Numbered from the stretch's first letter, positions 1 to 15,058 are shown. The stretch: 36,684 bases of DNA from Actinomadura kijaniata NBRC 14229 (GCF_001552175.1 NZ_BCQR01000128.1:1-36684); one strand, 5' to 3'. Program-made: numbers and translations. The notes: generated from the sequence alone by a model not told the origin.

Positions 1-6712
<6,712 letters not shown>

Positions 6713-6764
6713 GGCGTTCTGGCCGCCCTCCTCACCCGCATGGAGATCGTCGAACCGCGAAAGC

Positions 6765-6801
6765 AAAAACCCGGCGACCGGGCGATTCCGCGATCGCCCG
6801 G
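6765..6801 (-). terminator. Terminator-like hairpins between cyclase and PKS genes
   Basis: A perfect 9-bp inverted repeat (6778-6786 with 6793-6801, 6-base loop) overlaps a second, smaller hairpin (CCCGG, loop TCG, CCGGG). The second is followed directly on the minus strand by five T (6769-6765). This resembles an intrinsic terminator placed 21 bases after the cyclase stop. It lies upstream of the PKS start, so it could terminate or attenuate read-through. Confidence 0.55.
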
Positions 6802-6821
6802 AACGGTCGTCCCGGCCTTTC

Positions 6822-7223
6822 TCAGTCCTCCATGTAGATGGTCGCCTCCGCGATCGTGGTGTGCTGGTCGGGCCGTTCGACGAATTTGAACGTCCGGACG
6901 CCCGTCTTTCCGGCGTAACGGCCGCTCACCCCGATCGCGGGGATGCGCTGGACCGCGAACTCGGTCCCGTTCGGGTCCTCCTGGCGCACCGTCCCGGTCC
7001 ACTGGATGGTGCCGTCCCCGAGCTTCTCGGTGGCCGTGATGAGCTGCGCCAGGCCGCCGGTCTCGGGGTCCCCGTACACCACCGACATGCCCTCGGACGT
7101 GGCCACCAGGTTGCCGTCGGAGTCGTACAGCTCCTCGGTGAACGTCACATGGTGGCCGACGCCCGGCCGGGTCTCCATGTGCACGTTCGTGTGGCAGACT
7201 TCCCGGAGATTCTCCAGATACAT
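6822..7223 (-). CDS. AbyU-like spirotetronate cyclase ([4+2] cyclase, allene-oxide-cyclase-type beta barrel)
   Basis: This 133-residue protein has no signal peptide or membrane segment. It shares with AbyU (about 141 residues) the run ELYD..G....TS.G...Y..P..GGL, then L.DG.I...G, and late in the chain the hallmark GVSGRY.G.TG.R (here about residues 104-115). AbyU and relatives (PyrI4, ChlL, VstJ, KijU) are small cytosolic barrels that catalyse the intramolecular Diels-Alder reaction joining the tetronate exocyclic alkene to a diene. The ATG at 7223 was preferred because AAAGGG lies just upstream and family members start about here. A SARP-type promoter lies upstream (7276-7307) and the PKS downstream. 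The family assignment comes from remembered sequence; the exact reaction is inferred. A non-catalytic AOC-barrel protein is the main alternative. Confidence 0.85.
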   Translation of the reverse strand: MYLENLREVCHTNVHMETRPGVGHHVTFTEELYDSDGNLVATSEGMSVVYGDPETGGLAQLITATEKLGDGTIQWTGTVRQEDPNGTEFAVQRIPAIGVSGRYAGKTGVRTFKFVERPDQHTTIAEATIYMED

Positions 7224-7275
7224 GGAGCACCCTTTCGGATATCGCGGCGTCAATGGCCGACGCGCCCACCAGGAA

Positions 7276-7307
7276 ATGATGTACGGCGGGCCTTAATTCA
7301 AGCTAGT
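7276..7307 (-). promoter_or_regulatory. Predicted SARP-dependent promoter of the cyclase gene
   Basis: Read on the minus strand: heptad ACTAGCT, 4-bp spacer, heptad TTAAGGC, 8 bp, then CATCAT as a weak -10. The AG of each heptad is 11 bp apart. This is the least conserved of the five such sites. The predicted transcript start is about 46 bases before the ATG. Confidence 0.5.
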
Positions 7308-7340
7308 GCGGCTCTGAAGCGCGGCCGTCCGTGCCTTTCG

Positions 7341-8585
7341 TCAGAGCACGCGCACCTCGGGCACGTACAGGATCCAGCGCCCGCCGGCCTGCCGGAACTC
7401 CTGCTCCTTGGCCATGATCTCGTCGGCGTGGTTCCAGGCGAACAGCAGCGCGTAGTCGGGATACGGGTCGGCGAACGCCTCGGCCGGGCGGACCGGGAGG
7501 TGCTTGCCCGGGGTCAGCCGGTGCTGCTTGCCCGGCGTCGTGTCGCAGACGAAGGAGACCAGGTCGGGGCCGATCCCGCAGAAGTTGGTCACGGTGGCGC
7601 TCTTGGCGGTCGCGCCGTACCCCACCACGCGGTGCCCCTCCGCGCGCAACCTCGTCAGCAGGGCCACCAGCTCGTCCCGGACCGTGTGGACGTTCGCCGC
7701 GAACGTCCGCAGCGTCGCCAGGTCGTCCAGCCCCTGTTCGCGTTCTTCGGCGAGCAGCCGCCCGACGGCCTCCGTCGGCGTCCGCGCGCCCCGGCGCGCG
7801 AGGGTGTAGCGCACCTCGCCGCCGTGGACCGGCAGCCGTTCCACGTCCACCAGCTCGAACCCGAACCGTTCGGCCATCGCCGCCACGGAACCGGCGGAGA
7901 AGAGGTAGAAGTGCTCGTCGTAGATCTGGTCGAAGGAGGTCTTGGCGACGATGTCCCCGAGGTAGGGGTCCTCGAACACGACCACGCCGTCCGGGCCGAG
8001 CAGGGCGTCGGCGCCCTGGAACACCGACTCCAGGTAGGGGATGTGGCACATGGTGTTCGCCGCGTAGATGACGTCGGCGGGCCCCTCGGACTCCCGCACG
8101 GCGGTGGCCGTCGCCTTCTCGAAGAACTCGGTGCGCACCCGCACCCCCCGCGAGCGCGCCACCTCGGCCACGCCCGCCGAGGGCTCGAACCCCAGGTGCC
8201 GGACGCCCGCCTCGTGGACCGCCCGCAGCATGATCCCGTCGTTGCAGCCGATCTCCACCACGAACGGGTCGGCCCCGGTCAGCTCGGTGGCGAGGAGACG
8301 CTGGGCGACCTTGGCGAAGTGCTCGCGCATCACCGACGATCCCGACGAGTGGTACGGGTACTCCTCGTGGAACATCAGGTGCCGGGGCACCTCCTCGGTG
8401 AGCTGCACCATGCCGCACGCGTGGCACCGGCCGACGGCGAGCCGGTAGAAGAACTCCCCGTCGGTGTCGGCGGGCGTGAGGAACCGGTCGGACAGCGGCT
8501 GCCGTCCCAGGTCGAGGAACTCGTCGACGGTGTCGCCGCACACCCGGCAGCGCGCCGGAGCGGTCGCGTCGGTCGGTCCGGTCAT
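7341..8585 (-). CDS. NDP-amino-sugar C-3 methyltransferase (KijD1/TcaB9 family)
   Basis: This 414-residue SAM-dependent enzyme should add the branching methyl group at C-3 of a dTDP-3-amino-4-keto sugar, a step in D-kijanose and D-tetronitrose synthesis. An N-terminal zinc site is formed by C13-x2-C16 and C54-x2-C57. The SAM-binding glycine motif is at about 109-118 (VVEIGCNDG). The residues described for TcaB9 are all present at the same numbers: Tyr76, His181, Tyr222, Glu224 and His225. A C-terminal Rossmann-like domain follows (GYGATAKSATV, then KQHRLTPGKHLPV). The start is set by AGAAGGAG seven bases before the ATG at 8585. It is the last gene of the rmlA operon, 82 bases after the aminotransferase stop. 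Related C-methyltransferases such as TylC3 act on neutral sugars; the neighbouring N-oxidase favours the amino-sugar type. Confidence 0.92.
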   Translation of the reverse strand: MTGPTDATAPARCRVCGDTVDEFLDLGRQPLSDRFLTPADTDGEFFYRLAVGRCHACGMVQLTEEVPRHLMFHEEYPYHSSGSSVMREHFAKVAQRLLATELTGADPFVVEIGCNDGIMLRAVHEAGVRHLGFEPSAGVAEVARSRGVRVRTEFFEKATATAVRESEGPADVIYAANTMCHIPYLESVFQGADALLGPDGVVVFEDPYLGDIVAKTSFDQIYDEHFYLFSAGSVAAMAERFGFELVDVERLPVHGGEVRYTLARRGARTPTEAVGRLLAEEREQGLDDLATLRTFAANVHTVRDELVALLTRLRAEGHRVVGYGATAKSATVTNFCGIGPDLVSFVCDTTPGKQHRLTPGKHLPVRPAEAFADPYPDYALLFAWNHADEIMAKEQEFRQAGGRWILYVPEVRVL

Positions 8586-8667
8586 GGTCGAACTCCTTCT
8601 GCGGTGGGCGGGCTTTCCCGGCGGCCTGTCGCGACCGCGGGACCGGGAGGGGAGCACGGAACGCGGG

Positions 8668-9789
8668 TCACAGGTCCGCCAGCACCTCGCGCAGCGCGTC
8701 GATCACCCTGTCCTGGCGGTCCCGGGGGAGCGAGGGGTACATGGGCAGCGAGAAGATCTCGTCGGCGAGCCGTTCGGTGACCGGCAGCGACCCGGTGGCG
8801 TAGCCGAGCCCGGCGAACCCGCTCATGGTGTGCACCGGCCACGGGTAGCTGATGTTGAGCTGGATGTCGAAGCGCTTGAGCCGCTCGATGATCTCGTCGC
8901 GGCGGGGGTGCCGCACCACGTACACGTAGTAGACGTGCTCGTTGCCCTCCGTCACCGAGGGCAGCCTCAGCCCGCCGGGGCCGGTGAGGTCGCCGAGGCC
9001 CTCCTCGTACCGGCGCGCCACCTCCCGGCGGCCCGCGATGTAGGCGTCGAGGCGGCGCAGCTTCCGGCGCAGGATCTCGGCCTGGAGCTCGTCGAGGCGC
9101 GAGTTGTGGCCGGGGGTCCGGACGACGTAGTAGACCTTGTCCATCCCGTAGTAGCGGAGCTGCCGCACGTGCCGGTCGATCTCCGCGTCGTCGGTGACCA
9201 CCGCCCCGCCGTCGCCGTAGGCCCCCAGCACCTTCGTCGGGTAGAAGGAGAACGCGGCGGCGTCGCCCATGGTGCCGGCCGTCCGGCCGTGGTGGCGCGC
9301 GCCGTGCGCCTGCGCGCAGTCCTCCAGGATGACCAGGCCGTGCTCGGCCGCCAGCCGTTCCAGCGGGGCCATCTCGACGCACTGCCCGTACAGGTGCACC
9401 GGCAGCAGCGCCCTGGTCCGCGGCGTGATCGCGGCGGCGACCTGGTCGGTGTCCATCAGGTGGTCGTCCTCGCGCACGTCCACGAAGACCGGGGTGGCGC
9501 CGGCGCCGTCGATCGCGACCACGGTGGGCGCCGCGGTGTTCGACACGGTGATCACCTCGTCGCCGGGGCCGATCCCCAGCGCCTCCAGGCCCAGCTTGAC
9601 GGCGTTGGTGCCGTTGTCGACGCCGACGCAGTGCGCCAGGCCGTGGTAGGCCGCGAACTCGGCCTCGAAGCCCTGCACGCTCTTGCCGAGGATCAGTTGA
9701 CCGGACTCCAGCACCGTCTCGACGGCGGCGAGGAGGTCCGCCTTCTCCTGCTCGTACTCCAGCAGGTAGTCCCATACGCGAGTCGTCAT
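8668..9789 (-). CDS. PLP-dependent NDP-3-keto-sugar 3-aminotransferase (DegT/DnrJ/EryC1 family)
   Basis: 373 residues, the usual length for sugar aminotransferases. PLP-site features are visible: Asp157 in LEDCAQAHGA and the Schiff-base Lys186 in SFYPTKVLGAYGDGG. The N-terminus (VWDYL...VGVDNGTNAVKLGLEALGIGPGDEV) is typical of the 3-aminotransferase branch (TylB, KijD2 type). The enzyme should move an amino group from glutamate to C-3 of a dTDP-3-keto-deoxyhexose, giving the substrate for C-methylation and N-oxidation. Its ATG lies only six bases after the N-oxidase stop, with GAGGGG close by, so it is co-translated in the order rmlA, rmlB, N-oxidase, aminotransferase, C-methyltransferase. 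The regiochemistry (C-3) is inferred from family resemblance and neighbours. Confidence 0.92.
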   Translation of the reverse strand: MTTRVWDYLLEYEQEKADLLAAVETVLESGQLILGKSVQGFEAEFAAYHGLAHCVGVDNGTNAVKLGLEALGIGPGDEVITVSNTAAPTVVAIDGAGATPVFVDVREDDHLMDTDQVAAAITPRTRALLPVHLYGQCVEMAPLERLAAEHGLVILEDCAQAHGARHHGRTAGTMGDAAAFSFYPTKVLGAYGDGGAVVTDDAEIDRHVRQLRYYGMDKVYYVVRTPGHNSRLDELQAEILRRKLRRLDAYIAGRREVARRYEEGLGDLTGPGGLRLPSVTEGNEHVYYVYVVRHPRRDEIIERLKRFDIQLNISYPWPVHTMSGFAGLGYATGSLPVTERLADEIFSLPMYPSLPRDRQDRVIDALREVLADL

Positions 9790-9795
9790 TTCCCC

Positions 9796-11109
9796 TCACC
9801 GTGACGTGGGTGTAGGACGCCGCGGGCCCGCCGCGTCCGCTGACTTGCCGTTGCCGCCGGAGCGCTTCGCCCAGGTGCTCATGTAGTTGTTGTCCCGCTC
9901 GATTCCCAGGGCCTGGGCGCTCAGGAAGTCCACGGCGTCGACGTAGGCGTACGGCTGCATGAACCGCCCCGCCTGGACGTCGCGCAGCAGCCGGGCCAGC
10001 GGGTGGCCCGCCGTGTACGACGCGCCGCCGACCAGGCTGAGGCAGTCGCTGACGATCTCCGGGGCGAGCCGGTTGACCGCGAGCTTGGCGCACTGGAAGT
10101 GCCGCATCATCTGCCGCCCGCGTTCGTCCATGTCCCCGGACAGGTCGGCGGACAGGGCGTCGGCGGCGGTCAGCGCGGAGCCCGCCGTGGCGCGCAGCGC
10201 GTAGAGACGGGAGTCGATCTCCGCGACCAGGGTGAGCGCCGCGGCCTGCGGCGGCTCGGGCCGGCGTTCGAGCGCCGCCACCGCGGTGTCGTAGGCGGCC
10301 TGCGCGACGCCGACGTAGACGCCCAGCACCGAGACCGAGCTGACCGTCTGACCGGCGAGCACCGCGTCGTTGCGGGCGCCGACCGGGTCGCGCATCAGCA
10401 CGTGGTCGGCCGGGATGGGGCAGTCGTCGAAGACGATGTCCACGGTGCCCGACGCCCGCATCCCGAGGCCGTCCCAGTTGTCCAGCACGGTGAACCCGGG
10501 GGTGTCGCGGGTGACGACCGGGGACGCCAGCCGCGGCGGCCCGTCGGTGCCGTCGGTCCGCGCGTTGATGACGAAGTGCGTGCCGACGGGGGCCATGCTG
10601 ACCAGCGTCTTGCGGCCGGACAGCAGCCACCCGCCCGCGCCGTCGGGACGCAGCGTCGTCACGGCGGTGTGGTGGTCCTTGATGCCCGAGCACACGACCG
10701 CGTCACCGGCGACCATGCCCCGCAGGATCCGCTCGGCCAGCGTCCGGGCCCGCTCGTCGCCGTGCCGCCACTCGTAGCCCAGCGTGAGCCCCCGGCTGAG
10801 CTGCATGTGCAGCGCGAGCGCCGTCGAGGCGTCGGCCCGCGCGACGGCCAGCAGCGCGACCGCCACGTCGTACAGCCGGTCGACCCCCAGCCCGCCCAGC
10901 TCGGCCGGGACCGTCGCGCCCATCAGGCCGTCCTTGCGGAGCGCGTCGAACGTGTCGGTGGGGAAGGTGCCGTCGCGGTCGTGCTCGGCCGCGGTGGACC
11001 GGATCCGCGGCAGGTGCGCCGCCAACCGGTCGAGCAGGACGCGACCGGCCGGGGTCACCGGCGCGTAGAGTCCCGTTGTCGAGTCCTGGCGTGCCGTCCA
11101 TGGGGGCAT
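9796..11109 (-). CDS. Flavin-dependent amino-sugar N-oxidase / nitrososynthase (KijD3, DnmZ, EvdC family)
   Basis: 437 residues with an acyl-CoA dehydrogenase fold throughout. An N-terminal helical domain includes VPAELGGLGV. The middle barrel has CSGIKDHHTAVTT, GWLLSGRKTLVSM and WDGLGMRASGTVDIVFDDCPIP. The C-terminal helices end in LVGGASYTAGHPLARLLRDVQAG. KijD3 is about the same length (439). Set among sugar genes, it should be the class D flavin monooxygenase that oxidises a tertiary amine on a 3-C-methyl-3-amino dTDP-sugar to the nitroso level, giving the nitrosugar. It needs reduced flavin, plausibly from the flavin reductase at 13204-13743. The start at 11109 has GGAG about nine bases upstream. 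An ordinary acyl-CoA dehydrogenase is the alternative, but the operon argues against it. Confidence 0.92.
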   Translation of the reverse strand: MPPWTARQDSTTGLYAPVTPAGRVLLDRLAAHLPRIRSTAAEHDRDGTFPTDTFDALRKDGLMGATVPAELGGLGVDRLYDVAVALLAVARADASTALALHMQLSRGLTLGYEWRHGDERARTLAERILRGMVAGDAVVCSGIKDHHTAVTTLRPDGAGGWLLSGRKTLVSMAPVGTHFVINARTDGTDGPPRLASPVVTRDTPGFTVLDNWDGLGMRASGTVDIVFDDCPIPADHVLMRDPVGARNDAVLAGQTVSSVSVLGVYVGVAQAAYDTAVAALERRPEPPQAAALTLVAEIDSRLYALRATAGSALTAADALSADLSGDMDERGRQMMRHFQCAKLAVNRLAPEIVSDCLSLVGGASYTAGHPLARLLRDVQAGRFMQPYAYVDAVDFLSAQALGIERDNNYMSTWAKRSGGNGKSADAAGPRRPTPTSR

Positions 11110-11172
11110 GGCGTGCTCCGTACTGTCTTCGCCGACGGTGGTCGGGGTGGCTGCGGTCGGGAGGGGGCGGGG

Positions 11173-12201
11173 TCAGACGGCCGCCCTGGCCGGGGATCCG
11201 TCGCGGGCCCGCTCGGCCTTCTCCCGCAGCGGCTCCCACCAGGACCGGTTCTCGACGTACCAGCGGACCGTCTCGGCCAGCCCCGTCTCCAGGCCGACGC
11301 GCGGCAGGTAGCCCAGCTCGGCGCTGATCTTCGTCCAGTCGACCGAGTAGCGCTGGTCGTGTCCCGGGCGGTCGGGGACGTTCCGGACCGCGGACCAGTC
11401 CGCGCCCGTCTCCTTCAGCAGCCGCGCCGTGAGCTCGCGGTTGGTGAGCTCGGTCCCGCCGCCGATGTTGTAGACGTGGCCCGGCCGCCCGCCCTCCACC
11501 ACGAGCTGGACGGCGCGGCAGTGGTCGTCCACGTGCAGCCAGTCCCGGACGTTGCCGCCGTCGCCGTACAGCGGCAGCGGCTCCCCCAGCAGCAGGTTGG
11601 TGATGAACAGCGGAATGATCTTCTCGGGGTACTGGTAGGGGCCGTAGTTGTTCGAGCACCGGGTCACGCACACCGGCAGCCCGTAGGTCCGGTAGAACGA
11701 CCGGGCGACGAGGTCGGCGGCGGCCTTGGACGCCGAGTAGGGCGAGTTCGGTTCGAGCGGCTCGTCCTCGGTCCACGAACCGGCCTCGATCGAGCCGTAG
11801 ACCTCGTCGGTGGACACCTGGACGACCCGCTTCACCCCGGCGTCCAGGCACGCCTGGAACACGCTGTGGGTGCCCAGCACGTTGGTCTGCATGAAGTCGG
11901 TCGAGCCGACGATCGAGCGGTCCACATGGGACTCGGCGGCGAAGTGCACCACGACGTCCGCCCCCGGCAGGACCTCGGCCAGCAGCTCGCCGTCGCAGAC
12001 GTCCCCGACCACCAGCTCGAACCGCCGGTCGTCGGAGACGGGGGCGAGGTTCTCCTCGTTGCCCGCGTAGGTCAGCTTGTCGAGGACGACGACGGACGCG
12101 TCGGCGAACGCCGGGTACGCGCCGGTCACCAGCTGCCGCACGTAGTGCGACCCGATGAACCCGGCCCCGCCGGTGACCACCACGCGGTCAGTGAATGACA
12201 T
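11173..12201 (-). CDS. rmlB: dTDP-glucose 4,6-dehydratase
   Basis: 342-residue extended SDR enzyme that converts dTDP-D-glucose to dTDP-4-keto-6-deoxy-D-glucose, the common precursor of all the deoxysugars here. Visible are the NAD motif TGGAGFIGSH (10-19), the dehydratase residues Asp132-Glu133 in STDEVYG, and the catalytic pair Tyr155 and Lys159 in YSASK. SNNYGPYQYPEKIIPLFI and DWLHVDDH are also family signatures. Its start overlaps the end of rmlA by 14 bases, so the two are translationally coupled. It feeds both the nitrosugar and the digitoxose-type branches. Confidence 0.97.
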   Translation of the reverse strand: MSFTDRVVVTGGAGFIGSHYVRQLVTGAYPAFADASVVVLDKLTYAGNEENLAPVSDDRRFELVVGDVCDGELLAEVLPGADVVVHFAAESHVDRSIVGSTDFMQTNVLGTHSVFQACLDAGVKRVVQVSTDEVYGSIEAGSWTEDEPLEPNSPYSASKAAADLVARSFYRTYGLPVCVTRCSNNYGPYQYPEKIIPLFITNLLLGEPLPLYGDGGNVRDWLHVDDHCRAVQLVVEGGRPGHVYNIGGGTELTNRELTARLLKETGADWSAVRNVPDRPGHDQRYSVDWTKISAELGYLPRVGLETGLAETVRWYVENRSWWEPLREKAERARDGSPARAAV

Positions 12202-13084
12202 GTCTCGAACCGCCTTGGTCGCTCTTGCCTGAAATCCTCATCACGTACCGGCCGTAGCCCGAGTTCTTCTGCCTGCGGCCGAGGGCGTGGCAGGCGTCCG
12301 CGTCGATGTAGCCCCGGTGGAGCGCGATCTCCTCCAGGCAGCCGATCCGGGGCCCCCGGAGCTGCTCCTCCCGCACGAACCGCGCCGCGTCCAGCAGGCC
12401 GTCGTAGGTGCCGGCGTCCAGCCACGTGCAGTCCTCGCCCAGGGACCGCAGCCGCGCCCGGCCCTGGTCGAGGTAGACGCGGTTCACATCGGTGATCTCC
12501 AGTTCGCCGCGGGCCGACGGGGCGATCCGGCGGGCGATCTCGACCACGTCGTTGGAGTAGACGTACAGCCCCGTCACGATCTCCGAGCCGCGCGGCCGGG
12601 CCGGTTTCTCCTCGATGCCGACCAGACGGCCGTCGGCGTCCTTCTCCACCACGCCGTAGGGCCGCGGGTCGGGCACCGTGTAGCCGAACAGCGTGCAGCC
12701 GTCGACGTCGACCATGCTCTCGGCCAGCGTGCCCGGCAGCTCCCGGCCGTGGAAGATGTTGTCGCCCAGGATGAGGGAGACCGGATCGGAGCCGATGAAG
12801 TCCGCGCCGACCCGGAAGGCGTCGGCGATCCCGGCGGGCCGCGGCTGCACGGCGTAGGAGAACCGCAGGCCCAGGTCGCCGCCGTCGCCGAGCACCCGGC
12901 GGAACATCGGCAGGTCCGCCGGCGTGGAAATGATGAGAATGTCCCGAACGCCGCCCAGCATGAGCGTGGAGAGCGGATAGTAGATCATGGGCTTGTCGTA
13001 AACCGGAAGCAATTGTTTGGAGAGGGCGACGGTCAGCGGATGGAGACGCGTTCCTGTTCCCCCGGCCAGAATGATCCCCTTCAC
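12188..13084 (-). CDS. rmlA: Glucose-1-phosphate thymidylyltransferase
   Basis: 298 residues. It couples glucose-1-phosphate to dTTP to make dTDP-glucose, the entry step of deoxysugar synthesis. The N-terminal nucleotide-binding loop GGTGTRLHPLT is followed by KQLLPVYDKPMIYYPLSTLM. Later motifs are LILGDNIFHG, EEKP, TGLYVY and DAGTYDGLLDA. The GTG at 13084 was chosen over a GTG three codons upstream: AGAGG is correctly spaced for it, and the family starts with M-K-G-I-I-L-A-G-G. It is the first gene of a five-gene operon driven by the heptad-pair promoter at 13146-13177. Confidence 0.97.
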   Translation of the reverse strand: MKGIILAGGTGTRLHPLTVALSKQLLPVYDKPMIYYPLSTLMLGGVRDILIISTPADLPMFRRVLGDGGDLGLRFSYAVQPRPAGIADAFRVGADFIGSDPVSLILGDNIFHGRELPGTLAESMVDVDGCTLFGYTVPDPRPYGVVEKDADGRLVGIEEKPARPRGSEIVTGLYVYSNDVVEIARRIAPSARGELEITDVNRVYLDQGRARLRSLGEDCTWLDAGTYDGLLDAARFVREEQLRGPRIGCLEEIALHRGYIDADACHALGRRQKNSGYGRYVMRISGKSDQGGSRHVIH

Positions 13085-13145
13085 GGGCGACACCTCTGTG
13101 TTCGAAGCCGAGTCGCAGAATGCAATCGCTGACCAGCCTATTGAC

Positions 13146-13177
13146 GAGGTACAAAAGGCTTCTTAAGGAGTTCTAAG
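13146..13177 (-). promoter_or_regulatory. Predicted SARP-dependent promoter of the rmlA operon
   Basis: Read on the minus strand: heptad CTTAGAA, spacer CTCC, heptad TTAAGAA, 8 bp, then TACCTC as a possible -10. The heptads share AGAA exactly 11 bp apart. The block is AT-rich in a GC-rich setting. The expected start of transcription is about 55 bases before the rmlA GTG. Confidence 0.6.
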
Positions 13178-13203
13178 AGGCGGCTTGCGCGGCCCGGCCC
13201 GCG

Positions 13204-13743
13204 TTATTCGGTGGTGAACCGCCCGTAGCCGCCGCGGTAGAACACCAGCGGCCCGGGGTGCGGCACGGCCCCGGACCGGCCCATGCGGTGCACCCGGGCG
13301 ACCACGATGACGTGGTCGCCCGCCGGGTGCTCGGCCTCGACCGCGCACTCCAGCCAGGCCAGCGCGCCGTCGGGCAGGGGCAGCCCGGACGGCGAGGGCG
13401 ACCACGCCAGTCCGCGGAACTTGGCGTCGCCCGACGCGGCGAGCCGGTGCGCCTGCTCCCGCTGGTCGGCGGCGAGGAAGCTGACGCAGTGCCGCCCTCC
13501 CGCGCGCAGCCGGGGCCAGCTGGAGCTGGTGTGCGCGACGCAGAACGCGATCAGCGGCGGTTCCAGGGAGACGGAGGTGAAGGAGTTGACCAGCAGCCCC
13601 ACCGGCTTCCCCGCGTCGAGCCCGGTGACCAGGGCGACGCCGGTGGCGAAGTGCCCCAGCACGCGCCGGAGGCCGCCCGGGTCGGGGGCGTCCCGGTCGG
13701 GGTCGAGCAGGCCGTGGGGCGGTTCAGCGCGGCGCGTCGCCAT
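13204..13743 (-). CDS. NAD(P)H:flavin oxidoreductase (flavin reductase domain, HpaC-like)
   Basis: 179 residues covering a single split-barrel flavin reductase domain. Recognisable pieces are LRRVLGHFATGVALVTG, NSFTSVSLEPPLIAFCV, SSSWPRLRAGGRHCVSFLA and AGDHVIVVARV, whose GDH motif is typical of the family. It should reduce free FMN or FAD with NAD(P)H. The likely consumer is the N-oxidase at 9796-11109, which belongs to a two-component flavin monooxygenase class. It lies 23 bases after the 4-aminotransferase stop, so the two form a short operon from the divergent promoter region near 15.0 kb. The start has GGGAG at normal distance. Confidence 0.92.
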   Translation of the reverse strand: MATRRAEPPHGLLDPDRDAPDPGGLRRVLGHFATGVALVTGLDAGKPVGLLVNSFTSVSLEPPLIAFCVAHTSSSWPRLRAGGRHCVSFLAADQREQAHRLAASGDAKFRGLAWSPSPSGLPLPDGALAWLECAVEAEHPAGDHVIVVARVHRMGRSGAVPHPGPLVFYRGGYGRFTTE

Positions 13744-13766
13744 GGGGTGCTCCCGGAGCGCCGCGG

Positions 13767-14918
13767 TCAGGCGGCCGGGTCACGCCGGGCCTCGACCGCC
13801 CTGACCACCTCCCGCGCCACCCGGTCGACCTCCTCGTCGAGCAGCGACTGGTGCGCCGGAAGCAGCAGGGCGGTGTCCGACACCTCGTCCGTCCGCGGCA
13901 GCACGGCGTCGGTGGCGCCGTACCGCCGGACCCGGTGCAGGGGGTAGTAGCGGTAGGAGGTGTAGATGCCTCTGGCGAGCAGGTCCTCGCTCACCCCGTC
14001 CCGGATGGCGGTGCTGTCGAACCGCACCCAGTAGAAGTAGTGCGTCGAGGCGTGCCCGTCCGGCAGTGGCGGCGGGATCCGGATGCCCGGGACGTCGCCC
14101 AGCGCCGCGTCGTACCGCCGGGCGATCTCGCGGCGCCGCGCCACGAACCCGGCGAGCTTGCCGAGCTGCACCTGGCCGATCGCCGCGGTGATGTCGTTGC
14201 CGATCAGGCGGCGGCCCACGTCCTCGATGTCGAAGCTCCACCACAGGTGCGGCGACCTGGCGGCGGTGGTGAACGAGCTGCGGTCCTCCAGCCCGTGGTA
14301 GGCCAGCCGCCGCGCGCGGCGCGCGGTCTCGGGGTCCCGCACGTACAGCATGCCGCCGTCGCCGGTGGTGATGACCTTGCGGGCGTCCAGGCTCCACACG
14401 CCGAAGTCCCCGAACGTGCCGCACATCCGGCCGTGCACGCTGGACGCGATCGACACGGCCGCGTCCTCCACCAGCGCCACGCCGCGTTCGGCGCACAGCG
14501 CGGCGATCTTCTCCACCTCGCCGGGATAGCCGCCGTAGTGCAGGATCACCACCGCCCTGGTGCGCGGTGTGAGCACGGCGGCCACGTCCTCCACCCGGGG
14601 GTTGAGGTCGTCGCCCACGTCGCAGAACACCGGGCGGGCCCCGGCGTCCACCACGGAGTTGGCGTTGGCGACGAACCCGTTCGACGGCAGCACGACCTCG
14701 TCGCCCGGCCCGATGCCGAGCAGCTCGACCGTGAGGAAGAGGCCGGAGGTCGCCGAATTGAGGAACAGCACGTTCTCGGCCGGCACCCCGAGGAACCGGG
14801 CGAACTGCTCCTCGAATTCCTGGGTCCGCGGGCCGGACCCGAGCCACTTGCTGTCGAAGACCTCGCCCACGGCGGCCAGTTCCTCCGCGCCGATGCTGGG
14901 CTGGGTTACGTTGATCAC
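13767..14918 (-). CDS. PLP-dependent NDP-4-keto-sugar aminotransferase (DesI/perosamine-synthase-like)
   Basis: 383 residues. The N-terminus (VTQPSIGAEELAAVGEVFDSKWLGSG) is typical of C-4 aminotransferases acting on 4-keto-6-deoxy sugars. Asp152 (VEDAAVSIASS) and the PLP Lys181 (SLDARKVITTGDGG) are visible. With the 3-aminotransferase at 8668, it gives this cluster the ability to aminate both C-3 and C-4. That is what a 3-nitro-4-acylamino sugar such as D-kijanose or D-tetronitrose needs. The GTG at 14918 is supported by GAGAGG five bases upstream and by family length; in-frame codons further upstream are not needed. The position of amination is inferred. Confidence 0.9.
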   Translation of the reverse strand: MINVTQPSIGAEELAAVGEVFDSKWLGSGPRTQEFEEQFARFLGVPAENVLFLNSATSGLFLTVELLGIGPGDEVVLPSNGFVANANSVVDAGARPVFCDVGDDLNPRVEDVAAVLTPRTRAVVILHYGGYPGEVEKIAALCAERGVALVEDAAVSIASSVHGRMCGTFGDFGVWSLDARKVITTGDGGMLYVRDPETARRARRLAYHGLEDRSSFTTAARSPHLWWSFDIEDVGRRLIGNDITAAIGQVQLGKLAGFVARRREIARRYDAALGDVPGIRIPPPLPDGHASTHYFYWVRFDSTAIRDGVSEDLLARGIYTSYRYYPLHRVRRYGATDAVLPRTDEVSDTALLLPAHQSLLDEEVDRVAREVVRAVEARRDPAA

Positions 14919-15007
14919 AGCACCTCTCCCGCTCGTACCGTGCCGACCGTGGTCTTTTCGTCTCCGGGGGGCCTGAATGGCGCGCCGTCGGCGACCGCGT
15001 GCCACTG

Positions 15008-15039
15008 ATTCTGCCGGGTCGGGCTAAACGCGCACTAAA
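15008..15039 (-). promoter_or_regulatory. Predicted SARP-dependent promoter of the 4-aminotransferase / flavin reductase operon
   Basis: Minus-strand reading: heptad TTTAGTG, spacer CGCG, heptad TTTAGCC, 8 bp, then CAGAAT as -10. The heptads are 11 bp apart. The site lies back to back with the plus-strand copy at 15059-15090. The predicted leader is about 83 bases. Confidence 0.7.
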
Positions 15040-15058
15040 CCTGACGCGGCGCTCCAGG

